From contig NZ_CP014571.1 of NCBI RefSeq assembly GCF_017357425.1, forward strand, positions 2,108,001 to 2,172,000: a DNA stretch of 64,000 nt. Direction: 5' to 3'. Within the stretch, counting starts at the first letter, position 1. The number at the start of each line of letters is the position of its first letter. This stretch comes from Arthrobacter sp. D5-1 (GTDB lineage: Bacteria > Actinomycetota > Actinomycetes > Actinomycetales > Micrococcaceae). The translations under genes and the position numbers were made by a program. A model generated the notes under the pieces. It saw only the letters and a list, made by a program, of their open reading frames with translations, did not search any database and was not told the DNA's origin. Below, one piece after another: positions 1 to 14,361 of the stretch.

Positions 1-176
1 TTGACAGCTGGGACAGCCTGTCGCGTGGTGAGGACCCTACGTAGGCAGCCACAGTGGGCTTCCGGGCAGGTGTGGCGCAACAAAAGCCCACACGCCTGTC
101 GTGACGTCGGACGATGTCCCGGGCGCCGCCAATAAATGGCAGAATGTAAGCAGTATTCATCCTGAGGAGATTTCAC

Positions 177-449
177 ATGAGCAAAACAACAGTGTCCGCA
201 AACCAAGCTGAATCCACCATGGCCAGCCACGCTGACGCCATTGGCCACGGAAACAGCCCGGCTGCCTGGACCTGCGTACTTGTGATGCTGGTCGGTGCCC
301 TGATTTCCTCCATCGCGTTCGTCATTGCCAGTACCCCGATCTTCATTGGCGGACTGGTTGTCATGGTCATCGGCCTGATCGTGGGCTTCGTCATGCGCAA
401 GGCGGGCTACGGAGTGGGCGGCAGCAAGCTGCAGAACAACGGCCACTAA
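177..449 (+). CDS. HGxxPAAW family small membrane protein
   Basis: This 90-residue protein has a polar N-terminus with the motif HGNSPAAW (about residues 23-30), then two hydrophobic stretches (about 32-55 and 57-75) that look like a membrane hairpin, and a short basic tail. Proteins of this kind (HGxxPAAW, DUF6704) are typically found inside actinobacterial tryptophan operons just before trpC, which is where this one lies: its stop is two bases before the trpC start. The ATG has a good ribosome site (GAGGAG) seven bases upstream. No biochemical role is established that I know of; a membrane function linked to tryptophan synthesis is only suggested by position. Confidence 0.85.
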   Translation: MSKTTVSANQAESTMASHADAIGHGNSPAAWTCVLVMLVGALISSIAFVIASTPIFIGGLVVMVIGLIVGFVMRKAGYGVGGSKLQNNGH

Positions 450-451
450 TC

Positions 452-1270
452 GTGACCGTTCTTGATGACATCATTGTTGGCGTCAAGGAGGAGATGGAGA
501 CGCGCAGCCGTCTCGTTTCCCTTGCGGAGCTGAAGGACCGCGCCGCAGGTGCCGCCCCGGCCCACGATGCATGGGCCGCCCTGGGTGGTCCCTCATCCGT
601 CCGCAACGACCTCAAGGTCATCGCAGAAATCAAGCGTCGCAGCCCGTCCAAGGGCGACCTCGCGCCCATCGCGGATCCCGCTTCCCTTGCGGTTCAGTAT
701 GCCGACGGCGGGGCTTCCGTCATCAGCGTCCTGACCGAACAGCGCCGTTTCGGCGGCTCGCTGGCCGACCTCGATGCCGTCCGCGCCGCCGTCGATATTC
801 CCTTGCTGCGCAAGGACTTCACGGTGGACGAGTACCAGATCTGGGAAGCCCGTGCCCACGGCGCCGACCTCATCCTGCTTATTGTCGCGGCAGTGTCGGA
901 CTCGGAGTTGGCGGAGTTCAGCGCGCTGAGCCACGAGCTCGGCATGAACGTGCTCGTGGAAACCCACACCGAGGAAGAGATCGAGCGCGCCGTCGCGGCC
1001 CAGGCCAAGATCATCGGCGTCAATGTCCGCAACCTCAAGACCCTCGACGTCGACCGCTCGGTTTTCAGTTCCCTGGCTGGATTGATTCCTGCCGAGGCCG
1101 TCATCGTCGCCGAGTCGGGTGTGCGGGGCGTGGACGACGTCTCGCATTACGCCGCGGGCGGCGCCAACGCCATCCTGGTGGGGGAGGCGCTTGTCAGCGA
1201 CTCCACGCCGCGCGAACGCATCACCGAATTCAAGGCAGCTGGAGCTGCCGCCATCGCCGTCAGGAACTGA
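452..1270 (+). CDS. trpC: Indole-3-glycerol phosphate synthase
   Basis: TrpC closes the indole ring, converting carboxyphenylamino-deoxyribulose phosphate to indole-3-glycerol phosphate in the cytoplasm. The 272-residue chain is full length for the monofunctional enzyme and shows the family signatures: EIKRRSPSKG (catalytic lysine region, about residues 60-69), LLRKDFTVDEYQI, LVETHTEEE, GVNVRNLKT and VAESGV followed by the phosphate-binding GGANAILVGEAL. The GTG start lies two bases after the preceding stop, so it is probably translated from the same message. The order TrpC, TrpB, TrpA supports the call. Confidence 0.97.
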   Translation: MTVLDDIIVGVKEEMETRSRLVSLAELKDRAAGAAPAHDAWAALGGPSSVRNDLKVIAEIKRRSPSKGDLAPIADPASLAVQYADGGASVISVLTEQRRFGGSLADLDAVRAAVDIPLLRKDFTVDEYQIWEARAHGADLILLIVAAVSDSELAEFSALSHELGMNVLVETHTEEEIERAVAAQAKIIGVNVRNLKTLDVDRSVFSSLAGLIPAEAVIVAESGVRGVDDVSHYAAGGANAILVGEALVSDSTPRERITEFKAAGAAAIAVRN

Positions 1271-1297
1271 GGCAGTCACTGAATCACGGCGAACTGT

Positions 1298-1336
1298 CGC
1301 AAGGCAGCCCGGGCTTGAGCCTGCGGCTGCCTTGCG
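1298..1336 (+). promoter_or_regulatory. Intercistronic hairpin between trpC and trpB
   Basis: A perfect 12-bp inverted repeat (CGCAAGGCAGCC at 1298-1309 and its complement at 1325-1336) encloses a 15-base loop in the 114-bp gap between trpC and trpB. No T-run follows, so it does not look like a normal terminator. It may act as an mRNA processing or stability element or set the TrpC/TrpB ratio. Function is inference; the repeat is seen directly. Confidence 0.5.
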
Positions 1337-1384
1337 GCACGTGGAACTACCCAATGAACTAACTGGAACAGGACGGTGAGACTG

Positions 1385-2758
1385 ATGGTCAACGCGCCAA
1401 CAGCCGGCTCAGAAGAGAATGCGGCTGACGCATTCCTGCAAGGTGGCCCTTCGCTGCGCAACGCCTCCGGGCCCTATTTCGGCAACTACGGCGGACGCTG
1501 GATGCCCGAGTCCCTCATCGCCGCCCTCGACGAAGTCCAGGACACCTTCGAGAAAGCCAAAGCTGACCCCGAGTTCATCGCTCAGCTCAAGGACCTCAAC
1601 AAAAACTACTCCGGCCGGCCTTCCCTCCTCACCGAAGCCAAACGCTTCTCCGAGCACGCCGGCGGAGCACGCATCTTCCTCAAGCGCGAAGACCTGAACC
1701 ACACCGGGTCCCACAAGATCAACAACGTCCTGGGCCAGGCCCTCCTCGCCAAGCGCATGGGCAAGACACGGGTGATCGCGGAAACCGGCGCCGGACAGCA
1801 CGGCGTGGCCAGTGCCACGGCGGCAGCTTTGCTTGGCCTGGAATGTGTGGTCTACATGGGTGCCGAGGATTGCCGGCGCCAGGCCCTGAACGTTGCCCGC
1901 ATGCAGCTGCTCGGTGCCACCGTGGTACCCGTGACCAACGGCTCCCAGACACTCAAGGACGCCATCAACGACGCCCTGCGCGACTGGGTCTCGAACGTCG
2001 AACACACCCACTACCTTCTGGGTACCGCGGCCGGGGCACATCCATTCCCTGCCATGGTCCGCTATTTCCATGAAGTCATTGGCGAGGAAGCCCGCAGCCA
2101 GATCCTGGAGCAAACAGGCAAGCTCCCCGATGCCATTGCCGCATGTATCGGTGGTGGGTCCAACGCGATCGGCCTGTTCCACGCTTTCCTTGACGACGCA
2201 TCCGTCAAGATCTATGGCTTTGAAGCAGGCGGAGAAGGTGTCGAGACCGGTCGCCACGCGGCTGCGATCTCCCTGGGCCGTCCCGGTGTCCTGCACGGCG
2301 CCCGTTCCTACCTCATGCAGGACGAAGACGGCCAGACCATCGAGTCCCACTCCATCTCTGCGGGTCTGGACTACCCCAGCGTGGGTCCGGAGCACTCATA
2401 CCTGGCCGACATTGGGCGCGTCACGTATGAGGCGGTCACGGATACCGAAGCGATGGATGCCTTCAGCCTCCTGTGCCGGACCGAGGGCATCATTCCCGCC
2501 ATCGAGTCCTCGCACGCCTTGGCCGGCGCCATCAAGATCGGCCATCGGTTGACCGAAGGCAAGGAGAACCCTTCCGACGTCACGGTGATCGTGAACCTGT
2601 CCGGTCGTGGAGACAAGGACGTGGAGACAGCCGCGGCCTGGTTCAACATGTTGGATGAAGAAGGCCACGTCAAGGGCACTACGTTATCTACCCGTAAGCC
2701 CAAGGGCCCCACCGAGCGCACGTCCGATGCCGGGGATGTCAACGAGGACCAGAACTGA
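1385..2758 (+). CDS. trpB: Tryptophan synthase beta chain
   Basis: TrpB is the PLP-dependent subunit that condenses indole with serine. The chain shows [14 protein letters not shown] near the N-terminus, the PLP-lysine segment [15 protein letters not shown] (the lysine after GSH), [10 protein letters not shown], and the phosphate-binding GGGSNAIG. A roughly 40-residue C-terminal tail after the catalytic core is polar and probably disordered. I chose ATG 1385, with AGGACGGTGAG just upstream; an in-frame GTG at 1376 is the alternative. The stop codon overlaps the trpA ATG, implying translational coupling of the alpha and beta subunits. Confidence 0.97.
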   Translation: MVNAPTAGSEENAADAFLQGGPSLRNASGPYFGNYGGRWMPESLIAALDEVQDTFEKAKADPEFIAQLKDLNKNYSGRPSLLTEAKRFSEHAGGARIFLKREDLNHTGSHKINNVLGQALLAKRMGKTRVIAETGAGQHGVASATAAALLGLECVVYMGAEDCRRQALNVARMQLLGATVVPVTNGSQTLKDAINDALRDWVSNVEHTHYLLGTAAGAHPFPAMVRYFHEVIGEEARSQILEQTGKLPDAIAACIGGGSNAIGLFHAFLDDASVKIYGFEAGGEGVETGRHAAAISLGRPGVLHGARSYLMQDEDGQTIESHSISAGLDYPSVGPEHSYLADIGRVTYEAVTDTEAMDAFSLLCRTEGIIPAIESSHALAGAIKIGHRLTEGKENPSDVTVIVNLSGRGDKDVETAAAWFNMLDEEGHVKGTTLSTRKPKGPTERTSDAGDVNEDQN

Positions 2759-3570
2759 TGACTGAAGAATTCGCCAGCAAATCCGCTGCCGCCATCGATC
2801 GTGCCAAGGCAGAAGGCCGTGCCGCCCTGGTGGGCTACCTCCCCGCGGGGTACCCCACCGTCCAGGAAAGCATCGAGGCGGGCATCGCCTTGGCCCGCAA
2901 TGGCGCTGACCTCATCGAGATCGGCATCCCGTACTCCGATCCTGTGATGGACGGCCCGGTCATCCAGGCTGCAACCACCGAGGCGATCGCCAACGGATTC
3001 CGTGTCAGCAACGTTTTCGACGTTGTTGCCGGCATCACCGCCGCTACGGATGCGGCCGTGCTGGTCATGACCTACTGGAACCCGGTCATGCGCATGGGTG
3101 TCGATGAATTCTCCCGGCGCCTGGCCGAAGCCGGGGGAGCCGGGCTCATCACCCCCGACTTGGTCCCTGACGAGGCTCATGAGTGGTTCGAGGCCTCGGA
3201 TAAGTATGGCTTGGACCGGGTGTTCCTCGTGGCACCTTCGTCCACCCCGGAGCGACTTGATATGACCGTCAAGGCAAGTCGTGGATTCGTCTACGCTGTC
3301 TCAATCATGGGCGTCACCGGAACGCGCACCTCTGTCAGCAGCAGTGCTGAAGACGTGGTGGCCCGTGCCCACGCTGCCGGAGCCGGGCGCGTGTGCGTCG
3401 GTTTGGGCGTGTCCAACCCGGACCATGTCCGTGAAATTGCCGGCTATGCTGACGGCGTGATCGTTGGAACCGCCTTGGTGGCGGCTCTCCGCGATGGCGG
3501 CGTGGACGCTGTCGGGCAACTCACCAAGAACCTCAGCGCCGGCTTGGGCCGCGCAGCTGCAGAAGCCTAG
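2758..3570 (+). CDS. trpA: Tryptophan synthase alpha chain
   Basis: TrpA splits indole-3-glycerol phosphate into indole and glyceraldehyde 3-phosphate, passing indole to TrpB. The 270-residue TIM-barrel shows GYLPAGYPT, the catalytic-glutamate segment LIEIGIPYSDPVMDGPVIQ, GLITPDLVPDEA with its catalytic-type aspartate, and the phosphate site VGLGVSNPDHV/DGVIVGTALV. The ATG overlaps the TGA of trpB (TGATG). lgt begins 20 bp downstream with no terminator between, so lgt is likely cotranscribed. Confidence 0.97.
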   Translation: MTEEFASKSAAAIDRAKAEGRAALVGYLPAGYPTVQESIEAGIALARNGADLIEIGIPYSDPVMDGPVIQAATTEAIANGFRVSNVFDVVAGITAATDAAVLVMTYWNPVMRMGVDEFSRRLAEAGGAGLITPDLVPDEAHEWFEASDKYGLDRVFLVAPSSTPERLDMTVKASRGFVYAVSIMGVTGTRTSVSSSAEDVVARAHAAGAGRVCVGLGVSNPDHVREIAGYADGVIVGTALVAALRDGGVDAVGQLTKNLSAGLGRAAAEA

Positions 3571-3590
3571 AAAAGGAAACCGCGAAGCGA

Positions 3591-4745
3591 ATGCAGACCG
3601 TCCTCCACGCAGCGGCAATGGTCCCCATGAGTATCCCGAGCCCATCGTGGTCCGGTTTCGACATTCCGCTACCGTGGGGGACGCTGCGTATCCACGCTTA
3701 CGCCCTCTGCATCCTGGCGGGCATCATCGTTGGCCTGTGGCTGACGTCGGCCCGATGGAAGCGCCGTGGCGCTCCTGAAGGCAGCCTGTGGGACATTGCC
3801 ATCTGGGCAATTCCTTTCGGCATCATCGGCGGCCGGCTCTACCATGTGTTCTCCTCGCCTGACGCTTACTTCGGTCCGGGCTTTGACGGTACCGGGGACC
3901 TGTCCCTGATTCCGCAGATTCAGCGAGGCGGACTCGGCATTTGGGGTGCCGTCATCCTGGGTGCCGTGGGCGCGTGGATTGGTTGCCGCCGGGCAGGCGT
4001 CAAACTGACGGCTTTCCTGGACGCAGCTGCGCCGGGACTTCTGCTGGCCCAGGCGATCGGCCGTTTGGGGAACTGGTTCAACCAGGAACTCTTCGGTGCG
4101 CCGACCACCTTGCCTTGGGGACTGGAGATTGATCCAGCCAACGCGAACTTCCCGCCGGATATGGCGGCAGGCACGCTGTTTCACCCCACGTTCCTCTACG
4201 AGATGCTGTGGAACCTGCTGGGCGTGGCCATCCTTCTGCTGCTGGACAAGAAGTTCAACTTCCGGTGGGGACGGCTCTTCTGGCTCTACGCGGTGTACTA
4301 CACCCTGGGCCGGGTGTGGATCGAGGCGTTGCGCATCGATGATGCTGAACAGATCAATCTGTTTGGCATTACCACCAGGCTCAATGTGTGGACCAGCATC
4401 TTTGTCTTCATTGCTGCGCTGGCCATCTTCTTCATCCTCGGCCGCCGGGGACGGCCTGTGCCCGACACTCCTTACTTGGCGGGGCGCGAGCCGGAAGAGA
4501 AGGCCGGAAAAGAGGCCATTCCGGTGACGAGCGTCACCAGTCATGATGTGGACGCATCTGTCTCAGATACTGGTTCGCGTGGTAATCTCCCTGATAACCA
4601 AAGCGATTCGGGCCACGTTGACGAGCCGCAGAAAACAGCAGGGAAGCCGGAAAAGGACAGCACGTCCGCCCCGGAATCCACATCTGCTGCAACTGCCGCA
4701 AGGAAGGCCCCCGGATCCACGCCGAAGGCTGACGACACCAAGTAG
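3591..4745 (+). CDS. lgt: Prolipoprotein diacylglyceryl transferase
   Basis: Lgt transfers diacylglycerol from phosphatidylglycerol to the lipobox cysteine of prolipoproteins, in the cytoplasmic membrane. The chain has about seven hydrophobic segments and the family signature [13 protein letters not shown] (about residues 154-166), preceded by [10 protein letters not shown]. After the last membrane segment there is a long hydrophilic tail of about 100 residues rich in Ser, Thr, Glu and Lys, a common extra in actinobacterial Lgt and probably disordered. ATG 3591 is the first start after the AAAGGAAA ribosome site; ATG 3627 is a later possibility. Two lipoprotein binding proteins in this same window would be its clients. 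Confidence 0.95.
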   Translation: MQTVLHAAAMVPMSIPSPSWSGFDIPLPWGTLRIHAYALCILAGIIVGLWLTSARWKRRGAPEGSLWDIAIWAIPFGIIGGRLYHVFSSPDAYFGPGFDGTGDLSLIPQIQRGGLGIWGAVILGAVGAWIGCRRAGVKLTAFLDAAAPGLLLAQAIGRLGNWFNQELFGAPTTLPWGLEIDPANANFPPDMAAGTLFHPTFLYEMLWNLLGVAILLLLDKKFNFRWGRLFWLYAVYYTLGRVWIEALRIDDAEQINLFGITTRLNVWTSIFVFIAALAIFFILGRRGRPVPDTPYLAGREPEEKAGKEAIPVTSVTSHDVDASVSDTGSRGNLPDNQSDSGHVDEPQKTAGKPEKDSTSAPESTSAATAARKAPGSTPKADDTK

Positions 4746-4877
4746 TCACGTTCGGTCAAGGGGCAACAGAGTCACCGCTCGTAGGGCCCAGTCCACAGCG
4801 TCGTGGCACCCCGGAAACCGGACCGCAGCATACCGATGTTTACTGGTCAAGCCGGGGCCAGAGGTCTGCGTAACTGT

Positions 4878-4906
4878 TCGTTGCGCTGGATCGGCTGGCC
4901 TACAAT
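4878..4906 (+). promoter_or_regulatory. Possible gltBD promoter
   Basis: In the 259-bp gap before gltB there is a good -10 hexamer TACAAT (4901-4906) with only a weak -35 match (TCGTTG, 4878-4883) 17 bp upstream. This would start transcription about 90 bases before the gltB ATG. The gap otherwise holds no open frame I would support. Weak evidence; the -10 is the main argument. Confidence 0.35.
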
Positions 4907-5004
4907 TCCAATTACTAGCGCTTTGTTGTGCCCGTCACAGGGCAGGCAAGGTGGGGCCAACGTTGTCCCTTCCATACGCACGATCTCGAGGAAGGACGTC
5001 TCCC

Positions 5005-9610
<4,606 letters not shown>

Positions 9611-9618
<8 letters not shown>

Positions 9619-11068
9619 TCCACGCGGATTTCTGAAAGTCCGGCAGCGCGAAACGCAGCCACGCCGTCCTGTTCCCGTCCGCATCATGGACTGGAAAGAG
9701 GTGTACGAAGCACAGGAAAAGGGTGTCCTGAAGAGCCAGGCCGGCCGCTGCATGGACTGTGGCGTTCCGTTTTGCCACCAGGGTTGCCCGCTGGGCAACC
9801 TGATTCCTGAGTGGAACGACCTCGTGTGGCGGGATAAGGGTGAAGAAGCGATTGAGCGACTTCATGCCACGAATAACTTCCCGGAATTCACGGGCCGTCT
9901 GTGCCCTGCACCCTGCGAAGCGTCCTGCGTGCTGGGTATCAACCAGCCTGCAGTGACCATCAAGCAGGTCGAGGTTTCGATCATCGACCAGGCCTTCGAC
10001 AACGACTGGGTCCAGCCGCTGCCGCCGACGCGCCTCACTGGCAAAACAGTGGCCGTGGTGGGATCCGGACCGGCAGGCCTGGCCGTGGCACAGCAGCTGA
10101 CCCGTGTTGGCCACACCGTGGCCGTCTACGAACGCGACGACAAGATTGGCGGACTGCTCCGCTACGGCATCCCCGACTTCAAAATGGAGAAGGAACAGGT
10201 TGACCGCCGCCTGGAGCAGATGAAGGCCGAAGGCACCCGCTTCCGGACCGGAGTCGCCGTTGGTACAGACGTGACCTGGGAGCAGCTGCGTCGCCGTTAC
10301 GATGCCGTCGTAGTCGCCACCGGTGCTACCGTGCCGCGTGACCTGCCCATCCCGGGCCGCGACCTTGAGGGCGTCCACTTCGCCATGGATTACCTGGTTC
10401 CTTCGAACCGTATGGTGGCAGGGGAGAACCCCGAAAACCACATTGATGCCCGCGGCAAGCACGTTGTCATCCTCGGTGGTGGCGATACCGGTGCTGACTG
10501 CATCGGCACCGCCCACCGCCATCAGGCCGCTTCGGTGACCACGCTCGCGATCGGCAAGCAGCCGCCGTCGGAACGTGCAGGACACCAGCCGTGGCCGACG
10601 TTCCCCACCCTCTTCGAGGTCGCAAGCGCCCACGAAGAAGGCGGCGAGCGTACCTACCTTGCGTCCACCGTTGAGTTCGTTGGAGAAAACGGCAAACTCA
10701 CCGGCGTCAAAGTTGCTGAAACCGAGTTCGTGGACGGCAAACGCCTGCCCAAGGCCGGTACAGAACGGATCATCCCAGCTGACCTTGTCTTCCTGAGCCT
10801 TGGCTTTACCGGCGCTGAGCCGGCAGGAATCACGGAGCAGGTCAGCGCAGAGTTCGACGGTCGGGGCAACGTTGCCCGCGACGGCTACTACATGACGAAC
10901 ACCGAGGGCGTGTTTGTTGCCGGCGATGCCGGACGTGGCCAGTCACTGATTGTGTGGGCCATTGCGGAAGGCCGTGCATGTGCGGCCGCAGTGGACAAGT
11001 TCCTGATGGGAAGCACCATTCTCCCGGCACCGGTCGCCCCCACCGACCGGGCAATAGCGGTCTTATAG
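9611..11068 (+). CDS. gltD: Glutamate synthase small subunit
   Basis: GltD is the FAD/NADPH subunit that feeds electrons to GltB. The 485-residue chain carries an N-terminal ferredoxin-like region with two cysteine clusters ([17 protein letters not shown] and CPAPCEASC), then the FAD Rossmann motif [15 protein letters not shown] and an NADPH motif [13 protein letters not shown]. The GTG start lies inside the last codons of gltB, giving an 8-bp overlap and probable coupling. The length and cysteine pattern match bacterial GOGAT beta subunits. Confidence 0.97.
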
Positions 11069-11123
11069 CGCCGGCAGGAACGTTTCTTTTACTCAATCAG
11101 CATGAACTACTTAGGGTAGGTAT

Positions 11124-12617
11124 ATGAGACGCGCGAAAATTGTGGCAACTTTCGGCCCGGCTATCTCCAGCTTCGACAACACCCTCGCGGTGCTGGAGGC
11201 CGGCGTCGACGTTGCTCGCATGAACATGAGCCACGGCGACTACTCCGTGCATGACATCACCTACGAAAACGTCCGCAAGGCTGCGGCGCAGCTGGGCAAG
11301 CCTGTTGCGATCATGGCTGACCTCCAGGGACCCAAGATCCGTCTTGGCCGTTTTGTTGACGGACCCCACGAGCTGGCCGTCGGCGACACCTTCACCATCA
11401 CCACCGAAGACGTACCCGGCACCAAGGACATCTGCTCCACCACGCTCAAGAGCCTCACTGAAGACGTCAACGTGGGCGATGCCCTGCTGATCGACGACGG
11501 CAAGGTGGCCATGCGTGCCATCGAGGTTGACGACGTCAAAGTAGTCGCCACCGTTACTGTTGGCGGCAAGGTTTCCAACAACAAGGGCATCAACCTGCCC
11601 GGTGTTGCCGTCAACGTCCCCGCCTTGAGCGAAAAGGACGAGGACGACCTCCGTTGGGCCCTCAAGCGCGGCGCCGACCTCATCGCCCTCTCGTTCGTGC
11701 GTGATGCCTCAGACATCAAGCGCGTCCACGAGATCATGGACGAAGAAGGCCGCCGTGTTCCGGTGATCGCCAAGATCGAAAAGCCGCAGGCAGTGGAGCA
11801 GCTCCACGAAATCATCGACGCCTTCGACGCCATCATGGTTGCCCGTGGCGATCTCGGTGTCGAGCTGCCGCTCGAAGAGGTGCCGATCGTCCAGAAGCGT
11901 GCCATTGAACTGGCGCGTCGCTGGGCCAAGCCGGTCATCGTGGCTACCCAGGTACTGGAATCCATGATCGACAACCCGCGTCCGACGCGTGCCGAGGCTT
12001 CAGACTGCGCCAACGCAGTTCTCGACGGCGCCGATGCAGTCATGCTCTCCGGCGAAACCTCTGTGGGCCAGTACCCCATCGAAACCGTCAAGGTCATGGC
12101 CCGGATCATCGAGTCCACCGAAGTTCACGGCCTCGAGCGCGTCCCCCCGCTGGGTACCAAGCCCAAGACCCGCGGTGGCGCCATCACCCGTGCCGCCGTC
12201 GAAATCGCCGACCAGTTGGACGCAAAGTACATCTGTACTTTCACCCAGTCCGGTGACTCGGCACGCCGCCTTTCGCGCCTCCGCCCGGTCAAGCCGGTCT
12301 TCGCGTTCACGCCGGTGGAGCACGTCTGGAACCAGCTTGCCCTCACCTGGGGCATCCAGCCGGTACTGGTTCCCTCCGTGGGCCACACCGACGAGATGAC
12401 CGCACAAGTGGACAAGAGCCTGCTGGAAATGGATCTTGTGGACGAAGGCGACCTGGTTGTCATCGCCGCCGGTTCCCCTCCAGGACAGGCCGGTTCCACG
12501 AACTCACTGAAGGTCCACAAGGTGGGTGACCTCGCCGATACCTCCAAGGTTGACGACGGTTCACGCAAGGAACCTGTTGGCCCGTGGCCTGAAAAGAAGT
12601 CCAAGACCAAGAGCTAG
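11124..12617 (+). CDS. pyk: Pyruvate kinase
   Basis: Pyruvate kinase makes pyruvate and ATP from phosphoenolpyruvate in glycolysis. Key motifs are RRAKIVATFGPA at the N-terminus, the ADP/PEP-site arginine segment VARMNMSHGDY, the catalytic IAKIEKPQAV, MVARGDLGVELP and the cation/regulatory region DGADAVMLSGETSVG. At 497 residues it is full length, with the C-terminal allosteric domain ending in a basic KKSKTKS tail. It starts 55 bp after gltD and ends just before a strong terminator, so it may have its own promoter. Confidence 0.97.
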   Translation: MRRAKIVATFGPAISSFDNTLAVLEAGVDVARMNMSHGDYSVHDITYENVRKAAAQLGKPVAIMADLQGPKIRLGRFVDGPHELAVGDTFTITTEDVPGTKDICSTTLKSLTEDVNVGDALLIDDGKVAMRAIEVDDVKVVATVTVGGKVSNNKGINLPGVAVNVPALSEKDEDDLRWALKRGADLIALSFVRDASDIKRVHEIMDEEGRRVPVIAKIEKPQAVEQLHEIIDAFDAIMVARGDLGVELPLEEVPIVQKRAIELARRWAKPVIVATQVLESMIDNPRPTRAEASDCANAVLDGADAVMLSGETSVGQYPIETVKVMARIIESTEVHGLERVPPLGTKPKTRGGAITRAAVEIADQLDAKYICTFTQSGDSARRLSRLRPVKPVFAFTPVEHVWNQLALTWGIQPVLVPSVGHTDEMTAQVDKSLLEMDLVDEGDLVVIAAGSPPGQAGSTNSLKVHKVGDLADTSKVDDGSRKEPVGPWPEKKSKTKS

Positions 12618-12632
12618 TTCTTCGGTTGTTGA

Positions 12633-12669
12633 ATGCGGGCCCCGCCTTATGGCGGGGCCCGCATTTTTG
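12633..12669 (+). terminator. Intrinsic terminator of pyk
   Basis: A perfect 14-bp stem (ATGCGGGCCCCGCC and its complement) with a TTAT loop is followed by TTTTG TTTG, 16 bases after the pyk stop. This is a textbook rho-independent terminator for the plus strand. Confidence 0.93.
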
Positions 12670-12722
12670 TTTGTTGGTGGTGAGTACGACGGCGGCCGCC
12701 CACCTCGCAGGGCCGGTTCTAG

Positions 12723-14361
12723 CGGTCGTTGCAACACCCAGAATTTTTGGGAGTTGCAACGACCGTGTCGTCTTTAAAGAAGGTACCGGTAAACCGGCGG
12801 ATGTACGCGCCTGAGCTAAGGACTCAGTTCTTTCAAGCCCTTGATCGTCTTGGCAGCGTCACTGCCGCAGCTTCGGAACTTGGACTGAATCGGGTGACTT
12901 GTTACCAGTGGTGCCGGAAGGCTGGCGTCCGGAACGAGAAGGTCGTCAGGACGCAGTACGCGCCAGAGCAGAAGGAAGAGTTCTTCACGGTCCTCCGGCG
13001 CGTGGAGAGCGTGACTCTGGCCGCTGCCGAACTTGGTTTGAACGTCAATACCTGCCACCGCTGGGCCTCGGAAGCGGGAATTGCCAGCAAAGCCCCAGGA
13101 TCCGACCGGCGGGAGAAATTCCTTCGGCTGCGGAAGGTCGGAATGAGCCGAAGCGAAGCCATCACCGCCGTAGGTGTCAATCCTAAGACCGCCCGGGAGT
13201 GGGAACGCGGGATCAGGAAGTCTGGTGGGCGACGCATTTATCCGGATGGCCGGGTGGTCGATTACAAACGTGGTGTGACCACTAAGACCTCTTCCACCGG
13301 CACACCAGGAGTGGTGCCGGTGGAAGTATCAGCGTTAGAGAAACCTATTGACCCGCGATACCTCAATGTTCAGGAACGGGAATTGATCCGGGATCTGCAG
13401 GCAGCTGGCTCCTCGGTGAGGGCGATCGCCCGCACCATCGGCAGATCGCCTTCAACAGTCAGCCGGGAGCTGGCACGAAATACCGACCCCCTCCTGGGCT
13501 ACTTGCCCCACGGAGCGCATCGCAAGGCAGCTACCCGGCGGAGGCGGCCCAAGTCCGCCAAACTGGCCATCGAGTCGGGCCTGCGCAACTACGTGAAAGA
13601 CAAGTTGCTCCTAGGCTGGTCTCCAGAGCAGATCAGCCACACCCTGGTCGAAGAATTCCCCGACAGACCGGAGATGCGCGTGAGCACCGAGACCATTTAT
13701 CAGGCCCTCTACCTCCAGGCACGGGGCGGACTCAAACGCGAGGTCCAGGCAGCGCTACGCACCGGCCGGACCCGCCGGAAACCCCACCGCACGGACGAGC
13801 AGCGCACCCCCAGATTCGTCGACCCGATGATCATGATTTCCGAACGACCACCCGAGATCGAGGACCGCGCGGTGCCCGGCCATTGGGAGGGCGACCTCAT
13901 CACCGGGGCCCTGAACCAGTCCGCGATCGCGACCTTAGTCGAGCGCACCACCCGATACGTGATGCTCGTCCACCTCCCGGGCGACCACACCGCCGAAACT
14001 GTCCGCGACGGCCTCATCAAAACAATGGCGACATTGCCGGCACACCTGCGAGGCTCCCTGACCTGGGACCAAGGCGCCGAAATGGCAGCCCACAAATCCT
14101 TCACCCTCGCCACCGACATGCAGGTCTATTTTTGCGACCCCGCCAGCCCCTGGCAACGCGGCTCAAACGAAAACACCAACGGCCTGCTACGCCAATACTT
14201 CCCCAAAGGCACCGACCTATCCGCCTACGGACCCGAAGACCTCGAACACGTCGCCCAGGAACTCAACGGCCGCCCACGCAAAACGCTCGGCTGGAAAACC
14301 CCAGCCGAGCGCCTACGTGATTTACTACTAACCACCTAACCAACAGGTGTTGCAACGACTC
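12723..14361 (+). mobile_element. IS30-family insertion sequence, apparently intact
   Basis: The element is about 1.64 kb and ends in inverted repeats sharing GTCGTTGCAACACC (left end from about 12725; right end complement, ending about 14359). CTAG is found directly outside both ends (12719-12722 and 14362-14365), which could be a short target duplication or part of the end repeats. Inside the left end a second hairpin (GGTCGTTGCAAC ... GTTGCAACGACC, about 12724-12764) encloses an inner CCCA/TGGG repeat. It carries one transposase gene. Exact ends cannot be fixed without a second copy or an empty site. Confidence 0.8.
12765..14339 (+). CDS. IS30-family transposase
   Basis: This DDE transposase is expected to cut and join the ends of the surrounding element. 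The C-terminal half has the IS30 helix-turn-helix (LNVQERELIRDL ... SPSTVSREL), then a catalytic core with HWEGDLITG (first Asp), TWDQGAEM (second Asp) and SNENTNGLLRQYFPKGTDL (Glu), so the catalytic triad is complete. The N-terminal part is unusually long and contains two near-identical helix-turn-helix units (YAPELRTQFFQALDRLGSV..., YAPEQKEEFFTVLRRVESV...) and a third related one. GTG 12765 is my choice; ATG 12801 and TTG 12729 are in frame. No disruption is seen, so it may be active. Confidence 0.88.
   Translation: MSSLKKVPVNRRMYAPELRTQFFQALDRLGSVTAAASELGLNRVTCYQWCRKAGVRNEKVVRTQYAPEQKEEFFTVLRRVESVTLAAAELGLNVNTCHRWASEAGIASKAPGSDRREKFLRLRKVGMSRSEAITAVGVNPKTAREWERGIRKSGGRRIYPDGRVVDYKRGVTTKTSSTGTPGVVPVEVSALEKPIDPRYLNVQERELIRDLQAAGSSVRAIARTIGRSPSTVSRELARNTDPLLGYLPHGAHRKAATRRRRPKSAKLAIESGLRNYVKDKLLLGWSPEQISHTLVEEFPDRPEMRVSTETIYQALYLQARGGLKREVQAALRTGRTRRKPHRTDEQRTPRFVDPMIMISERPPEIEDRAVPGHWEGDLITGALNQSAIATLVERTTRYVMLVHLPGDHTAETVRDGLIKTMATLPAHLRGSLTWDQGAEMAAHKSFTLATDMQVYFCDPASPWQRGSNENTNGLLRQYFPKGTDLSAYGPEDLEHVAQELNGRPRKTLGWKTPAERLRDLLLTT

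Noticed and set aside
54..91. Inverted repeat GTGGGCTT ... AAGCCCAC near the window start
   Set aside because: The arms are only 8 bp and the loop 22 bases, so I do not call it a terminator.
571..1362. Long plus-strand frame overlapping trpC
   Set aside because: It is a shadow of trpC in another frame, rich in Arg, Gly and Pro as high-GC shadows are, with no domain.
4543..5004. 154-residue N-terminal extension of GltB
   Set aside because: The frame is open but runs back through the end of lgt and the promoter gap; the ribosome site and family start are at 5005.
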